25,491 nt of DNA from Acidobacteriota bacterium (GCA_028873155.1 JAGWML010000014.1:1-25491); one strand, 5' to 3'. Positions 13,452 to 23,227 are shown, counted from the stretch's first letter. Translations and numbers: made by a program. The notes: generated by a model from the sequence alone, not told the origin.

Positions 13452-16064
13452 ATGTTCAGAAACTCATGCTGGCGTAAGTCTGCGGCTATCGCAGTCATTG
13501 TCATCGGTGCCGCAGCCGCCATCGGCGAGGCCTCAAACACCGCCATAGATCTGAACCACGGCTGGCAATTCCGTCAGGTGAAACCCGTGCCTCAGGATGC
13601 AAATGCAGGCTGGATGCCCGCGACTGTTCCCGGCGATGTCCATCTCGACCTGATTGCCAACAAAGTCATCCCCGATCCTTTTTATCGCGACAATGAAACC
13701 CGTCTGCAATGGATCGAAGGCGAGAGCTGGGAGTATAAGGTCGCCTTCGACGCTTCGGCCGCGCTGATGGCCCGCAACAACATCGATCTCGTCTTCGACG
13801 GCCTCGATGCGGCGTCGCAGGTCTTCGTCAATGGCGCGCAAGTGCTCAATGCGGACAACATGTTTCGCATCTGGCGGGCTTCCGTTAAATCGCATCTGCA
13901 TGCCGGCAGCAATCTCATTCGCGTTGTCTTTCCTTCGCCCATTCAGGCTGCTCAGGCCGTGGCCGCCACCGACCCATGGCAGTCGCGCACAAAAGTCGAG
14001 TCACGTACATATATCCGCAAAGCTGCCTATGAGTACGGCTGGGACTGGGGTCCGCGCTTTGTCACCAGCGGCATCTGGCGTCCAGTCCACATCGAAGCAT
14101 GGGACACCGCCCGCATCGATGATCTAGCCATCCACCAACGGGATGTGACCGGCGAGGTAGCTCATGTCGATGCGGAGGTCACGGTGCAGGCCTCATCCAA
14201 TGGCTCGGCCAATCTGACTCTTCAATATGGCAACAGCGGCAAGCCTGCTACCCTTACGCGCTCAGTTGTTCTTCACACCGGCCAGAACATCGTCGATTTC
14301 CCAGTCGAGATTCAGCATCCACATCTGTGGTATCCAGCGGGATACGGGGACCAGCCGCTCTACCAGTTCACCGTACAAATTAGTGCAGGCCACCAGACTG
14401 CCGACACGCGCAGCGTCAGGACGGGGCTCCGCTCCATAGAGCTTCGTCGCCAGCTTGACCAGTGGGGCCGCTCCTTCGAGTTCATCGTCAACGGCATCCC
14501 AGTCTTCGCCAAAGGGGCAGACGTCATCCCCTTCGACAGCTTTGCCAACCGCGTCACCCCAGCGGATTACCGCCGCATCCTTGAATCCGCGCGCGACGCC
14601 AACATGAACATGATCCGCCACTGGGGCGGCGGCTACTACGAGACGGACGAGTTCTACCAGATATGCGACGAGCTCGGCATCATGGTCTGGCAGGACTTCA
14701 TGTTCGGCAACAACTGGCAGCCCGGAACCTACGCCTTCAAGCAGAACATCGAGGCTGAAGCGGAAGACCAGGTCCGCCGTCTACGCAATCATCCCAGTAT
14801 CGTCATCTGGTGCGGCAACAACGAAACTGAGGTCGCAATGGGCTGGGCACCGCGTCCATCGCTGCCAGCCGACGTGCGCTACCAGATGTGGCAGGACTAT
14901 CTCACCGAGTTCAGCGGCATTCTCCCGCGCGTTGTCGCTCGTCTTGAACCCGAGATTCCTTACTGGCCCAGCTCACCCAGCGCCGACTACGAAGAGGTCA
15001 GCGAGCACTTCCACAGCGGCGATGAGCATATCTGGGATGTGTGGCACGGCCGCGTCCCATTCACGACCTACGAGACGCACCACCCGCGCTTCGTCACCGA
15101 GTACGGCTTCCAGTCCTTCCCTGAGATGCGCACCATCGAGACGTTTACGCTGCCGGAAGACCGCACCAGCATCTTCACGCCGGTGATGCTCTCGCACCAG
15201 AAGAACAACGAAGGCAACTCCATCATTCACGACTACCTGCTGCGCGACTACCCTGAGCCGAAGGACTTCACCAGCTTCCTTTACGTGAGCCAGGTGCTGC
15301 AGGCCGAGGGCATCAAGATTGGCGCAGAGTATTTTCGCCGCAGCCGTCCCGAAACGATGGGCTCCATCTACTGGCAGTTGAACGACTGCTGGCCGGTCGC
15401 GTCCTGGTCCAGCATCGACTACGACGGCCGCTGGAAGGCCTTGCAATACTACGCGCGGCGCTTCTACGCTCCGGTTCTCGTCTCACCGCATGAGGAAGGC
15501 GGATCCATGCGCATCTATGTTGTCTCAGACAAGACCACCGCGCTGCCTGTCACGCTCAATGTAAGCTTGATGGACTTTGACGGCAAGGTCCTGCTCGAAG
15601 ACAAGCACGAAGTCAGCATCGACGCGCTGGCCAGCAAGGTCTATCTCGACTGGCCTCTTGCAAAGCTCACTGAAGCAGGCGCAGCCGACACGTCGCGCGT
15701 GTTCATTGTTGCCCGGCTCATCGCTGGCGGCGAAGAAATCTCCCGCAACATTGCCTATCTGGCGCCGGTCAAAGAGGTGCATCTCAAGCCTGCGACTCTT
15801 TCCACTGCTGTCTCCGGCGAGAAAGGGAAGTACACCGTGCGTGTGACCTCACCGGTACTTGCACGCGATGTCTACCTGTCATTTGGCAACCTCGATGCCA
15901 CTGTCTCGGACAACTACTTCGACCTCATGCCCGGAGAGACGCGAGAGATCGCTGTCTCTTCTCCAGCTGCGCTCGATGCCTTGAGATCCAACATCAGCGT
16001 TGTCTCACTCACCGATGCTTTCAAGCATGACCCAAGTGCGCCGACCATCGAGGCGACGCGTTAG
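13452..16064 (+). CDS. secreted beta-mannosidase, GH2 family
   Basis: The 870-aa protein matches beta-mannosidases (EC 3.2.1.25), which release terminal beta-linked mannose from mannans and glycans. An N-terminal signal peptide (~1-27) indicates export. A jelly-roll sugar-binding domain follows (MPATVPGDVHLDLI, YEYGWDWGPRFVTSGIWRPV), then Ig-like domains and the TIM-barrel. The acid/base Glu is E458 in IVIWCGNNETE, and the nucleophile is expected at E550 in FVTEYGFQSFPEM. MGSIYWQLNDCWPVASWSSID is the characteristic late barrel block. The start ATG 13452 has GAAGGAG six bases upstream. A small inverted repeat GATAA/TTATC (13380-13391) lies in the 95-bp upstream gap. It suggests plant or fungal polysaccharide degradation. 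Confidence 0.95.
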   Translation: MFRNSCWRKSAAIAVIVIGAAAAIGEASNTAIDLNHGWQFRQVKPVPQDANAGWMPATVPGDVHLDLIANKVIPDPFYRDNETRLQWIEGESWEYKVAFDASAALMARNNIDLVFDGLDAASQVFVNGAQVLNADNMFRIWRASVKSHLHAGSNLIRVVFPSPIQAAQAVAATDPWQSRTKVESRTYIRKAAYEYGWDWGPRFVTSGIWRPVHIEAWDTARIDDLAIHQRDVTGEVAHVDAEVTVQASSNGSANLTLQYGNSGKPATLTRSVVLHTGQNIVDFPVEIQHPHLWYPAGYGDQPLYQFTVQISAGHQTADTRSVRTGLRSIELRRQLDQWGRSFEFIVNGIPVFAKGADVIPFDSFANRVTPADYRRILESARDANMNMIRHWGGGYYETDEFYQICDELGIMVWQDFMFGNNWQPGTYAFKQNIEAEAEDQVRRLRNHPSIVIWCGNNETEVAMGWAPRPSLPADVRYQMWQDYLTEFSGILPRVVARLEPEIPYWPSSPSADYEEVSEHFHSGDEHIWDVWHGRVPFTTYETHHPRFVTEYGFQSFPEMRTIETFTLPEDRTSIFTPVMLSHQKNNEGNSIIHDYLLRDYPEPKDFTSFLYVSQVLQAEGIKIGAEYFRRSRPETMGSIYWQLNDCWPVASWSSIDYDGRWKALQYYARRFYAPVLVSPHEEGGSMRIYVVSDKTTALPVTLNVSLMDFDGKVLLEDKHEVSIDALASKVYLDWPLAKLTEAGAADTSRVFIVARLIAGGEEISRNIAYLAPVKEVHLKPATLSTAVSGEKGKYTVRVTSPVLARDVYLSFGNLDATVSDNYFDLMPGETREIAVSSPAALDALRSNISVVSLTDAFKHDPSAPTIEATR

Positions 16065-16074
16065 GCAATCAAAA

Positions 16075-16106
16075 ATCCTGCGACGGCTTGGTGACCGTCG
16101 CAGGAT
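16075..16106. terminator. strong bidirectional terminator between convergent genes
   Basis: ATCCTGCGACGG (16075-16086) pairs perfectly with CCGTCGCAGGAT (16095-16106), a 12-bp stem with an 8-nt loop, in the 57-bp gap between the beta-mannosidase and TonB receptor stops. On the minus strand it is followed by TTTTT, making a textbook intrinsic terminator for the receptor transcript. The hairpin can also stop plus-strand transcripts. Confidence 0.88.
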
Positions 16107-16121
16107 CGCGTGCTTGTCCCG

Positions 16122-19100
16122 TCAGAATGAGAAGATAGCCTGCACAAAGATGCGCCGTGATGCCGGCCCTGTCGAGAAGATCTGCCCCGCCAGACTTGTG
16201 GAGCGATCGAAAAATGCGCCCGGCGTCACCCCCGTGATATTACCGTTCGCATCGGTCACCGCGGTGGGGTCAATCGTCCCTGTTGGCGTTCCATAGTTCA
16301 CGTTGTTAAACAGATTCATCGCCTGCGCGGTAAAGGTGAGGTTGAATCGATGCGCCTGAGTCTGCCCACCCATTCCCGGCGGTCTGCCTCCACCGCCACC
16401 CAATCCACCGGGTCCAAGGCCCCCTCCGGGGCCGCCGCCTCGCGGACCACCGCCGCGCGGGCCGCCGCCCGGACCACCAAACATAGGACCACCAACCTGT
16501 CCCTCGACCTTCGGCCCAATGCCAAAGGTGCGGCTAATCCGCAGATTGATTGCAACCGACGGCGGTGCCACGCCGAGGTTGTTCTGGATCAGGTTCTCGC
16601 CTGCGGTTGGCTGCGTATCGAGGCAGCCGAGGAATGTGGACACATAGCGCGATGGAGTGGTGTACGGCGCCTGGCATAACGTGCTCGATGCATAGGCGGG
16701 CCGGTTGTTCAAGAAGTTGTCCCCGGTCAGGTCATGACTCGATAGAAAATTGAACGGCCTGCCAGAACGCGCCACGATAAAGGGATTGAAGCGCAGCCCC
16801 CACGGTCCCTGGTAGTTGCCCATCATAAAGACCATGTGCCGCGAAACAAACGCTGCCGGTCCGTAATCCTGTTGCAGGTTGTAGGAGTTTGACGCAGTGC
16901 CGCCCGCGTCATCGGTGTTTGCCCATGCAAGATTATAGAAGCCGAAAACATTAAAGTTTGGCGTGATGCGCGCGTTCACGTTCGCGATCATCTGGTCCTG
17001 CTTGAATACTGCCTCAGGCATGTACTCCCGAATGATTCCCAGTGAAGGGTTCGGCCGTACGCCAGTCAGCGTCGTGCTCCCATACTGGTAGGTTCCCGGC
17101 AGGTATGCATTCGCATTGATCGTCGCCACCTGATGAACGCCGAATGAGTGCAAATACGTGACCGTTCCGGTGATCGATTTAGTCACCTGACGCTCAATGC
17201 TGCCGCCGAGCTGATGCGTGTACGGCGCATGGAAGCCCGGCGCAACCTGGATCAGCGTGGATAGGGAGTTGGGAGTATAGGGCGCTGCTGGCAGGCAGCC
17301 CGAAAAATTGACTTGCGTTAGGCTGGTCCCACTTAAACAAGATGAGGACTGGGACGTAATCTGTACCTGTCCGGAGCCGAGGCTCTGCTGTTTCGCCAGC
17401 ATTAGCCGGTTGATGCCGAATCGGTCGTAGAAGATACCGTATCCGCCGCGCAGGACTGTCTTTGCCGGTTTGTTCCCCTTGGCGTCCAGCGCATAGGCGA
17501 CTGCCACCCGCGGCGCCCAATCATTGTGATCGGCGATGTGGTTCTGCGTCTCCCAGCGAATACCACCTGAGAGTGTCAGCCGCGGATTGACCTTCCAGTC
17601 GTCCTGTACAAACAAGGAGCCATTGAAGACGTTCGCCGTGTACGCTGACTGGCCCGCGGTAATGCTCAGGTTCACCAGATCGCTTCCAAGCGAACTCAGG
17701 TTCTGTCCGTTCGCCAGAGCGGTCAACGCCGCAGCGTAGCCGTTGTTGGTGAAGACTAAAGTGCCGTTCCTGTTTCCAAACGCATTCAGTGCCTCGCGGT
17801 CATCCCGCAGCCATGCGCCAAACTTGATTGCCTGTGTGCCCACCGTCATGGTGGTGAAATTCTGCAGCTCGAAGTGGTCGCCATGCGAAGAGGAGGAGCC
17901 GCTCGACGCCCCGCCTCCCGTGAAGTTGCCTGCCACGACAATGGTCGGCGCGGCACTGACAGGAGAGATGGTGTCCAGCGAACGCCGGTATTCGATGTGC
18001 GTCTCGTTGACCATGTGGTCGTTGATGATCTGCGAATCGCTCAACTGGAATGCATGTTCTTTCGAAGTCGAGGTGACAGATTGAGTAGGCAACTCTTGCG
18101 AGCTGATATCACCTGATTCGGAGTCATAGAAATACTGATAGCGCAGCGTCAATGTGTTGTTCTGGCCCAGCTGCAGGTCGACGCGCGGAGACAGATCAAT
18201 GTGATTGTGCGGGTTGGAGATTGTTCCAGATGTGGAAGTAGTCGACATCGTGTAGCTATTTGTCGCCGTGTTCAGGAGCGCGGGGTAATACACAAACACC
18301 TGTTCGTCGTGATTATCGCGCTGTTCCATGCTCATGAAGAACGACGCCTTCTTTGAAAGCGCGCCGCTGACCGTGCCGTTGTACTGGATGCGGTTGTAGG
18401 GCGGCACATTCTGGATGAACGGATTGCCTGTGTTCAGGCCGCTGGCGTTCCCCTGAATGAAGAACTGTCCGTGCAGCTTGTCGGTTCCGGGCTTGGTGAG
18501 AATCTCGATGCGTCCGTAACCCAGCTTGTCAAACTCCGCCGAGAAGGGATTCTGATTGATGCGAATTTCGCGGATCGCCGACTTCGGCGGGAGTTGTCCG
18601 CCCGTGAATCCGTCAATATAAATCTGTCCGCCATTCGGGCCGGCAGAAGGTCCCGCCAGCGCCTGCAACTCGTTCGACAGCTCGTCCGGGTCATCTGAGA
18701 GCGTGTCCAGGTCCTTGCCCTTCAGCACTATCGTATTGCTGTTTCCACTCGCCTCCACATTCACTGTGGGCGTATCATCCGTGACCACGACGTTCTGCTG
18801 CTCGGTTTGAATCGCCATCGTTACATCGACGCGCTTCAATTGTCCGGCAGCCAGCGTAATCGTCTGCGACTGAAACGACGCAAATCCAGGTGAACTCACG
18901 CTCACCGTGTATCCGCCCGGTGCGAGCCCCTGCACCTGATACACACCGCTGGCGTCGGCTGTTGTTGTGTGCGTCTCTGCGCCCATCGCTTTTGTGATGG
19001 AGACCTCGGCGCCAGGAATCAGTGCACCAGTCGGATCCGTCACATGGCCGTGGATCGCCGCGGCGGTCGCGCTCTGGCCCGGCTGCGCATGGGCAGCAAG

Positions 19101-19163
19101 CGTCGCAAGACCCAGCAGAAACGTAATCAGAAAATGAATCGTCCAATGCAATTTTGAGTACAC
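16122..19163 (-). CDS. Oar-type TonB-dependent outer-membrane receptor with carboxypeptidase-regulatory domain
   Basis: This large outer-membrane receptor (1013 aa from GTG 19163) has a signal peptide ending TLAAHA. A carboxypeptidase-regulatory beta-sandwich follows (IHGHVTDPTGALIPGAEVSI ... YQVQGLAPGGYTVSVSSPGF). Next comes a plug-like region (GNSNTIVLKGKDLDTLSDDP, IYIDGFTGGQLPPKSAIREI), then a long beta-barrel ending in aromatic F (VQAIFSF). It imports an unknown ligand, in Acidobacteria often glycans or oligomers, using TonB energy. A 45-residue segment, 27 of them glycine, occurs near the C-terminus. The frame reaches back to TTG 19190, but GTG 19163 is preferred because it leaves a clean signal peptide and has GAGGAG ten bases upstream. 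It lies 38 bp behind the DUF5666-like gene and is probably co-transcribed with it. Confidence 0.9.
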   Translation of the reverse strand: MYSKLHWTIHFLITFLLGLATLAAHAQPGQSATAAAIHGHVTDPTGALIPGAEVSITKAMGAETHTTTADASGVYQVQGLAPGGYTVSVSSPGFASFQSQTITLAAGQLKRVDVTMAIQTEQQNVVVTDDTPTVNVEASGNSNTIVLKGKDLDTLSDDPDELSNELQALAGPSAGPNGGQIYIDGFTGGQLPPKSAIREIRINQNPFSAEFDKLGYGRIEILTKPGTDKLHGQFFIQGNASGLNTGNPFIQNVPPYNRIQYNGTVSGALSKKASFFMSMEQRDNHDEQVFVYYPALLNTATNSYTMSTTSTSGTISNPHNHIDLSPRVDLQLGQNNTLTLRYQYFYDSESGDISSQELPTQSVTSTSKEHAFQLSDSQIINDHMVNETHIEYRRSLDTISPVSAAPTIVVAGNFTGGGASSGSSSSHGDHFELQNFTTMTVGTQAIKFGAWLRDDREALNAFGNRNGTLVFTNNGYAAALTALANGQNLSSLGSDLVNLSITAGQSAYTANVFNGSLFVQDDWKVNPRLTLSGGIRWETQNHIADHNDWAPRVAVAYALDAKGNKPAKTVLRGGYGIFYDRFGINRLMLAKQQSLGSGQVQITSQSSSCLSGTSLTQVNFSGCLPAAPYTPNSLSTLIQVAPGFHAPYTHQLGGSIERQVTKSITGTVTYLHSFGVHQVATINANAYLPGTYQYGSTTLTGVRPNPSLGIIREYMPEAVFKQDQMIANVNARITPNFNVFGFYNLAWANTDDAGGTASNSYNLQQDYGPAAFVSRHMVFMMGNYQGPWGLRFNPFIVARSGRPFNFLSSHDLTGDNFLNNRPAYASSTLCQAPYTTPSRYVSTFLGCLDTQPTAGENLIQNNLGVAPPSVAINLRISRTFGIGPKVEGQVGGPMFGGPGGGPRGGGPRGGGPGGGLGPGGLGGGGGRPPGMGGQTQAHRFNLTFTAQAMNLFNNVNYGTPTGTIDPTAVTDANGNITGVTPGAFFDRSTSLAGQIFSTGPASRRIFVQAIFSF

Positions 19164-19201
19164 TTCGCCTGTGCTCCTCACCTGTTCCAAGCTGCTTGTC
19201 C

Positions 19202-20377
19202 CTATTGCGCTGCGTCCTCGCCGCCACCGGAGCCCATGCTCCAGTTGGCCAGCAGATTCTGGCTCGCCTCCGGCGCTTCCAACAGCGGTTCAACACCAGA
19301 GAGCAGGCTGATTGCGGTGACTTCAGCTGCGCCTTGGGTTGATACCACCATCACCGCGCCGCCCTTTTTCAAATCACTGAACTGAATCGCCGGCGTGCGA
19401 CTCAGAAACTGCTGCATACTGCCGGTTTGTCCTTGCCCGCTTCCTTCATTCCGTGCGCCGTTCTGCCCACCCGGCCCCGGCGGTCTGTTTCCAGTGCTGC
19501 CACCGCTTGGGCCTTGCGTGCGAGCGCCGGCAGCCCCGCCTTTTAAGCGCGCCGCCAGCATCTGCGCCATCATGGGAGGCAGAGAGTGCATCTGCGCATC
19601 CTGCGTGATGTGCACCGTCACTTGCTTCTTCGTCAGCAGATCCTTCACCACGATCGACTGGCTCGCCGTGTCCATCGAAGTGATCACTCCAGAGATATTT
19701 CTAAAACTTCCTGAGACAATCTCATCGGCACTCACTTCCGTGCCTTCAGGATTCTTATCGCCCTTTGCCCGCAACTGATCTCCGGCGTGAATCGCTTCGA
19801 TGGGCGCTGGTTGCGCTAGATCAAAACGGACAGAATCTGCCGCATACCGCTTCAGCACGGTCGTCTTGCTCACATGCACGGTTACGGTCTTCGCGGTGGC
19901 GCCTGCTCCGCTGGTCAGCACAATCGTCCCGGCGGATGTATCCACGCTCTTCACCAGGCCGCCTACGCCGCGCTGCTGCCAGTCCTCGCGTTCCTTCTGC
20001 GCCTTTTCAGCCACATCCGCGGCTTTGATGGCGATAATCTGCGCCGCTTGCGCCGTCTCGCCTTCAGCAGCAGGAGCCAGCTTGACCAGCACACGGTCAC
20101 CCGTCTCCAGATCTGCAAGGTGAATATCCACGGCAGCGCTCAGATCCTTCTGTCCAGGCGCTACGCGCTTCAACACCGCGGAATCCGGCACTGCAACCTG
20201 GCGCGGCCCGTCCGCATCTGTTTTCACCGTCAGGGTGGTGCCATTCACGGCTGTTATGGTGCCAACAAAGCGCGTTGGCGCCTGTGCCAGCACCGCCGCT
20301 CCACTCAGGCACGCAAACAGCGCCACAGCGCAAAGACGAATACTGATTTGTGACGCGCGATTCCTCAATTCATTCAC
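19202..20377 (-). CDS. secreted DUF5666-like protein with three tandem modules
   Basis: The 391-aa protein has a signal peptide (~1-31, cleaved near AVLA/QAP). Three repeated beta-barrel-like units follow, each of the type FVGTITAVNGTTLTVKTD ... GDRVLVKL, at roughly 36-120, 138-225 and 228-360. This is the DUF5666 style, whose function is unknown. The third unit is interrupted by a Gly/Pro/Arg/Gln-rich disordered loop (~279-320). The start GTG 20377 has GGAG seven bases upstream. It is the first gene of a pair with the TonB receptor, preceded by an ECF-type promoter. It may be periplasmic and partner the receptor, but this is inferred from gene order alone. Confidence 0.82.
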   Translation of the reverse strand: MNELRNRASQISIRLCAVALFACLSGAAVLAQAPTRFVGTITAVNGTTLTVKTDADGPRQVAVPDSAVLKRVAPGQKDLSAAVDIHLADLETGDRVLVKLAPAAEGETAQAAQIIAIKAADVAEKAQKEREDWQQRGVGGLVKSVDTSAGTIVLTSGAGATAKTVTVHVSKTTVLKRYAADSVRFDLAQPAPIEAIHAGDQLRAKGDKNPEGTEVSADEIVSGSFRNISGVITSMDTASQSIVVKDLLTKKQVTVHITQDAQMHSLPPMMAQMLAARLKGGAAGARTQGPSGGSTGNRPPGPGGQNGARNEGSGQGQTGSMQQFLSRTPAIQFSDLKKGGAVMVVSTQGAAEVTAISLLSGVEPLLEAPEASQNLLANWSMGSGGGEDAAQ

Positions 20378-20420
20378 CCGATCACTCCATCCAATTTGGG
20401 CCGCACTGGGCTTTCAATCC

Positions 20421-20449
20421 AATAGACGAAAGATGTCTGGGGAAAGTTG
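20421..20449 (-). promoter_or_regulatory. ECF-type promoter of the DUF5666/TonB receptor operon
   Basis: On the minus strand CAACTTTCCCC (-35, from 20449) is followed 17 nt after CAAC by CGTCTATTG (-10, 20428-20420). This is a good fit to the AAC...CGTC pattern of ECF sigma promoters. The start codon at 20377 is about 40 nt downstream. Which of the cell's ECF factors reads it is unknown; the one encoded at 7819 is a candidate. Confidence 0.6.
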
Positions 20450-20528
20450 AGAAAAAGTACCGAGGAATGAAACCGTCATTGCGCCAAAATTGCAGACTGG
20501 GACGAGAAACCTTAAGTGACGCTGAAGA

Positions 20529-20553
20529 GCCCGTGCTAGGGCGCGATACGGGC
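20529..20553 (-). terminator. hairpin overlapping the stop of the peptide-binding protein
   Basis: GCCCGT (20529-20534) pairs with ACGGGC (20548-20553) around a 13-nt loop that contains the stop codon of the minus-strand gene. No T-run follows. It is a possible but weak terminator of the mutS-nagZ-anmK-lipoprotein run. Confidence 0.25.
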
Positions 20554-22065
20554 ACTCTCAAGAAAACGGTAACTGCCGGAGGCAGAGGCCTTCACGTCCG
20601 CTAATCGCTGGTTGTGCACCACCACCGTATCCAGATACCACAGGTTCACGGCGGGCAGGTCGCGTGCAAGAATCTGCTGCGCCTCCACATAATCTTTCCT
20701 GCGTTGCCCCATCGCAGTCGCCTGCGCCGCATCTTCCAGCAGCGCATCGAGCCTCGGGTTGGAGTAGTGCCCGCGATTCGCTCCTCCAGGCGAAAAATGC
20801 TTCGTTTCAAAGACATAATTGAAGATGTCAGGCTGCTCATTTCCCCCGATCCACCGCAGTGAATACATCTGAAACGCGCCTCGTGTCACATCCGAATAGA
20901 ACGTTGCAAACTCATAGCTCCGCAGGTCCAGCGCAATGCCTACGCGCGCGAGTTCCTGCTGCAGCACCGCAGAAAGCAGACGCGCATCTTCGGTCGTGCT
21001 CGTCTTCATCGCGAGATGAAAGCGCACGCCATCTCTGCCGCGCGGATATCCCGCCGCATCCAGCAGTCTCTCGGCGCGCCCAGGGTCAAAGTCATACTGA
21101 TCCACATCGCCCGTCCATGCCCAATGCGAGGGTGGTAGCAGGCTCACAGCAGGTTGCGCATGGCCGCGCAGCAGCGTACGGACAATCAGCCCCCGATCGA
21201 TCGCATACGCAATCGCGCGCCGGACCTCCACGTTGCTCAGCAGCGGATCGCGGAGGTTGAAGGCGAGATACTGCACCTCGGTTCCCGGCACATCTTCGAT
21301 TCGCAGATTCTGTCGAGCTGCCAGATCCGGCAATGCATCCATGGGCAGGGAATTGATCGCAACGTCTCCCGTGCCTTTCTCAAGCTCCAGTGCCATCGTG
21401 ATCGCATCCGGAACTACGGCGAATCGCACCCGCTCAATCCTTGGCTGTGATCGCCAGCTCAGCGCATTTCTCTCGACGCTGACGTCCTGATCCGTCTTCT
21501 GGCTCACGAAACAGAACGATCCCGTCCCTACCGGGTTCCTCCAGAATTCCCGCCCGCTGCCCACCGGAACCACGCCCAGTGCGCCTGTCGCCAGGTTGCG
21601 CAGAAGAAAATTGTCGGGATACTTCAGATGAAACACAACCGTCGCATCGTCCGGCTCTGTCATCGAATCCACGCTGGCATACGCCGCAGCCTTTGGCGAA
21701 ATCAGCGTGCCATCGCGCATCGACTCGATCGTCCACACGACATCATGAGATGTGAGCGTCCGTCCATCGGCAAAGCGTACGCCGTGCCTCAGATGAAAGA
21801 TCCACGTCAGCGGGTCCTTCTGCTCCCATGTGCTCGCCAGTGCCGGAACCGGACGAAACTGTTCGTCCCGATCCACAAGCCCGTCAAACAGCAACTCGTC
21901 GATCCGTTCGGACTGCACATCGGTTCCCACGCGCGGGTCCAGGCTCGTTGGGCTGCTGTCGATGAGAAAGACGACTGTCTTCGGATCGCGGAGTCTGGTG
22001 CGGCAACCCGCGAGCAGAAGACACAGCAGCGCTGCTGCGATTCCAGCAGCCCTGCAACTACACAT
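20536..22065 (-). CDS. oligopeptide-type ABC substrate-binding lipoprotein (SBP_bac_5)
   Basis: This 509-aa periplasmic binding protein belongs to the dipeptide/oligopeptide family. A lipobox LAGC with Cys21 anchors it. The family opening IDSSPTSLDPRVGTDVQSERI is followed by LLFDGLVDRDEQFRPVPALA and WIFHLRHGVRFADGRTLTSHDV. Later blocks (AIAYAIDRGLIVRTLLRGHA, DPGRAERLLDAAGYPRGRDG) are typical of DppA/OppA/MppA-like proteins. No permease or ATPase gene is in the window on either side. Its start ATG 22065 overlaps the anmK stop by 8 bp, so it is translationally coupled to peptidoglycan recycling. A muropeptide or cell-wall peptide ligand is therefore plausible, but this is inferred. Confidence 0.9.
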   Translation of the reverse strand: MCSCRAAGIAAALLCLLLAGCRTRLRDPKTVVFLIDSSPTSLDPRVGTDVQSERIDELLFDGLVDRDEQFRPVPALASTWEQKDPLTWIFHLRHGVRFADGRTLTSHDVVWTIESMRDGTLISPKAAAYASVDSMTEPDDATVVFHLKYPDNFLLRNLATGALGVVPVGSGREFWRNPVGTGSFCFVSQKTDQDVSVERNALSWRSQPRIERVRFAVVPDAITMALELEKGTGDVAINSLPMDALPDLAARQNLRIEDVPGTEVQYLAFNLRDPLLSNVEVRRAIAYAIDRGLIVRTLLRGHAQPAVSLLPPSHWAWTGDVDQYDFDPGRAERLLDAAGYPRGRDGVRFHLAMKTSTTEDARLLSAVLQQELARVGIALDLRSYEFATFYSDVTRGAFQMYSLRWIGGNEQPDIFNYVFETKHFSPGGANRGHYSNPRLDALLEDAAQATAMGQRRKDYVEAQQILARDLPAVNLWYLDTVVVHNQRLADVKASASGSYRFLESARIAP

Positions 22066-23227
22066 AGGTCACCTGGCCCAGAATCGCGCCGCGTCGCGCA
22101 CCCGTCGCAGCGGGCACATTGCCGGGCAGCCTGTTCCACGTCTGCCAGGCAAGCAGCGCAAAGGCCACAGCCTCCTTGGCCGACGCCGGAATGCCAAAGT
22201 CTTCGCTGGTTGCAAGCTCGCATCCCAGCGGTTGCAGTTCGCGAGCCAGCATCGCCATCAGCGTTGCATTCCGCGCGCCTCCGCCAGAGACGACGAAGTC
22301 CACTGGCGCTCCTTTCATACGGCGGTGCACAAACCTTCGATAACTCGCCGCAATGCTTTCCGCCGTCAACGCCGTAGCCGTTGCCAGTGCATCCTCGGGC
22401 TTGAGGCTGTGCTTCCTGCAAGCCGCCAGAAACCTCGTCGCGTATTCCCGTCCAAACTGCTCGCGTCCCGCCGTGCGCGGAGGCTTCAGGGCGAAATAGC
22501 CATCGCGCAGCATCTTCTTGAGCACCGGTTCGATGACCGTTCCGGCGGCGGCAACCACACCGTTACGGTCATACGCGCGGCGCAGCAGCATCCCGGCCAG
22601 CGCATCGATCACCATGTTGCCTGGGCCAGTATCGAACGCAACTAAATCTCTCGCCAGCCCGCCCGCGGGAATCGCCGTCAAATTCGCAATCCCGCCGATA
22701 TTCTGCAAAACGCGCCCACGCTTCGCATCCGCAAACAGCACCCAGTCGAGTAGCGGCACCAGCGGCGCGCCCTGTCCGCCGGCTGCCATATCCGCCGGCC
22801 TGAAGTTCGAGACCACAGGAACGCCAACCTCACCCGCAATCAGCGCCGCCTCTCCCAACTGCCAGGTGCACCCAAACTGCCGGCCCGCATAGGTCGACGA
22901 CCGCGCCTGATGGTAGAGCGTCTGCCCGTGGCATCCCACAAGCTCCACGCTCACCTTGTGCCGCTCCGCCGTCATTCGCACTGCCTCCGCGTATGCAAGT
23001 CCGAGCCGCCAGTTCAGCCGCGCCAGTTCCGCTGTCGAAGTCGATGCCGCATTCATCGCCGCAAGCACCGCCTTGCGCAGCACAGCAGAGTACGGGAAAG
23101 CATCATGCGCCAGCAGAGCGACGCGCGGCCGCACCCTGCCCGGCTCGATGCGCACCAGCGCCACATCGATGCCGTCCGCTGAAGTTCCGCTCATCACGCC
23201 AGCTACGGTCATTGCCTTCGCCTTCAC
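22058..23227 (-). CDS. anmK: anhydro-N-acetylmuramic acid kinase AnmK
   Basis: AnmK opens and phosphorylates 1,6-anhydro-MurNAc to MurNAc-6-phosphate using ATP, a step in cell-wall recycling. The diagnostic GVMSGTSADGIDVAL lies near the N-terminus. Further family blocks are GCHGQTLYHQ, GEAALIAGEVGVPVVSNFR, LQNIGGIANLT, AFDTGPGNMVIDAL and VVSGGGARNATLMAML. Length is 389 aa, normal for the family. The start GTG 23227 overlaps the nagZ stop as GTGA; ATG 23212 is an alternative. Its place directly after nagZ fits the pathway, as NagZ releases the sugar that AnmK phosphorylates. murQ, the next step, is not in the window. Confidence 0.95.
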   Translation of the reverse strand: MKAKAMTVAGVMSGTSADGIDVALVRIEPGRVRPRVALLAHDAFPYSAVLRKAVLAAMNAASTSTAELARLNWRLGLAYAEAVRMTAERHKVSVELVGCHGQTLYHQARSSTYAGRQFGCTWQLGEAALIAGEVGVPVVSNFRPADMAAGGQGAPLVPLLDWVLFADAKRGRVLQNIGGIANLTAIPAGGLARDLVAFDTGPGNMVIDALAGMLLRRAYDRNGVVAAAGTVIEPVLKKMLRDGYFALKPPRTAGREQFGREYATRFLAACRKHSLKPEDALATATALTAESIAASYRRFVHRRMKGAPVDFVVSGGGARNATLMAMLARELQPLGCELATSEDFGIPASAKEAVAFALLAWQTWNRLPGNVPAATGARRGAILGQVTYV

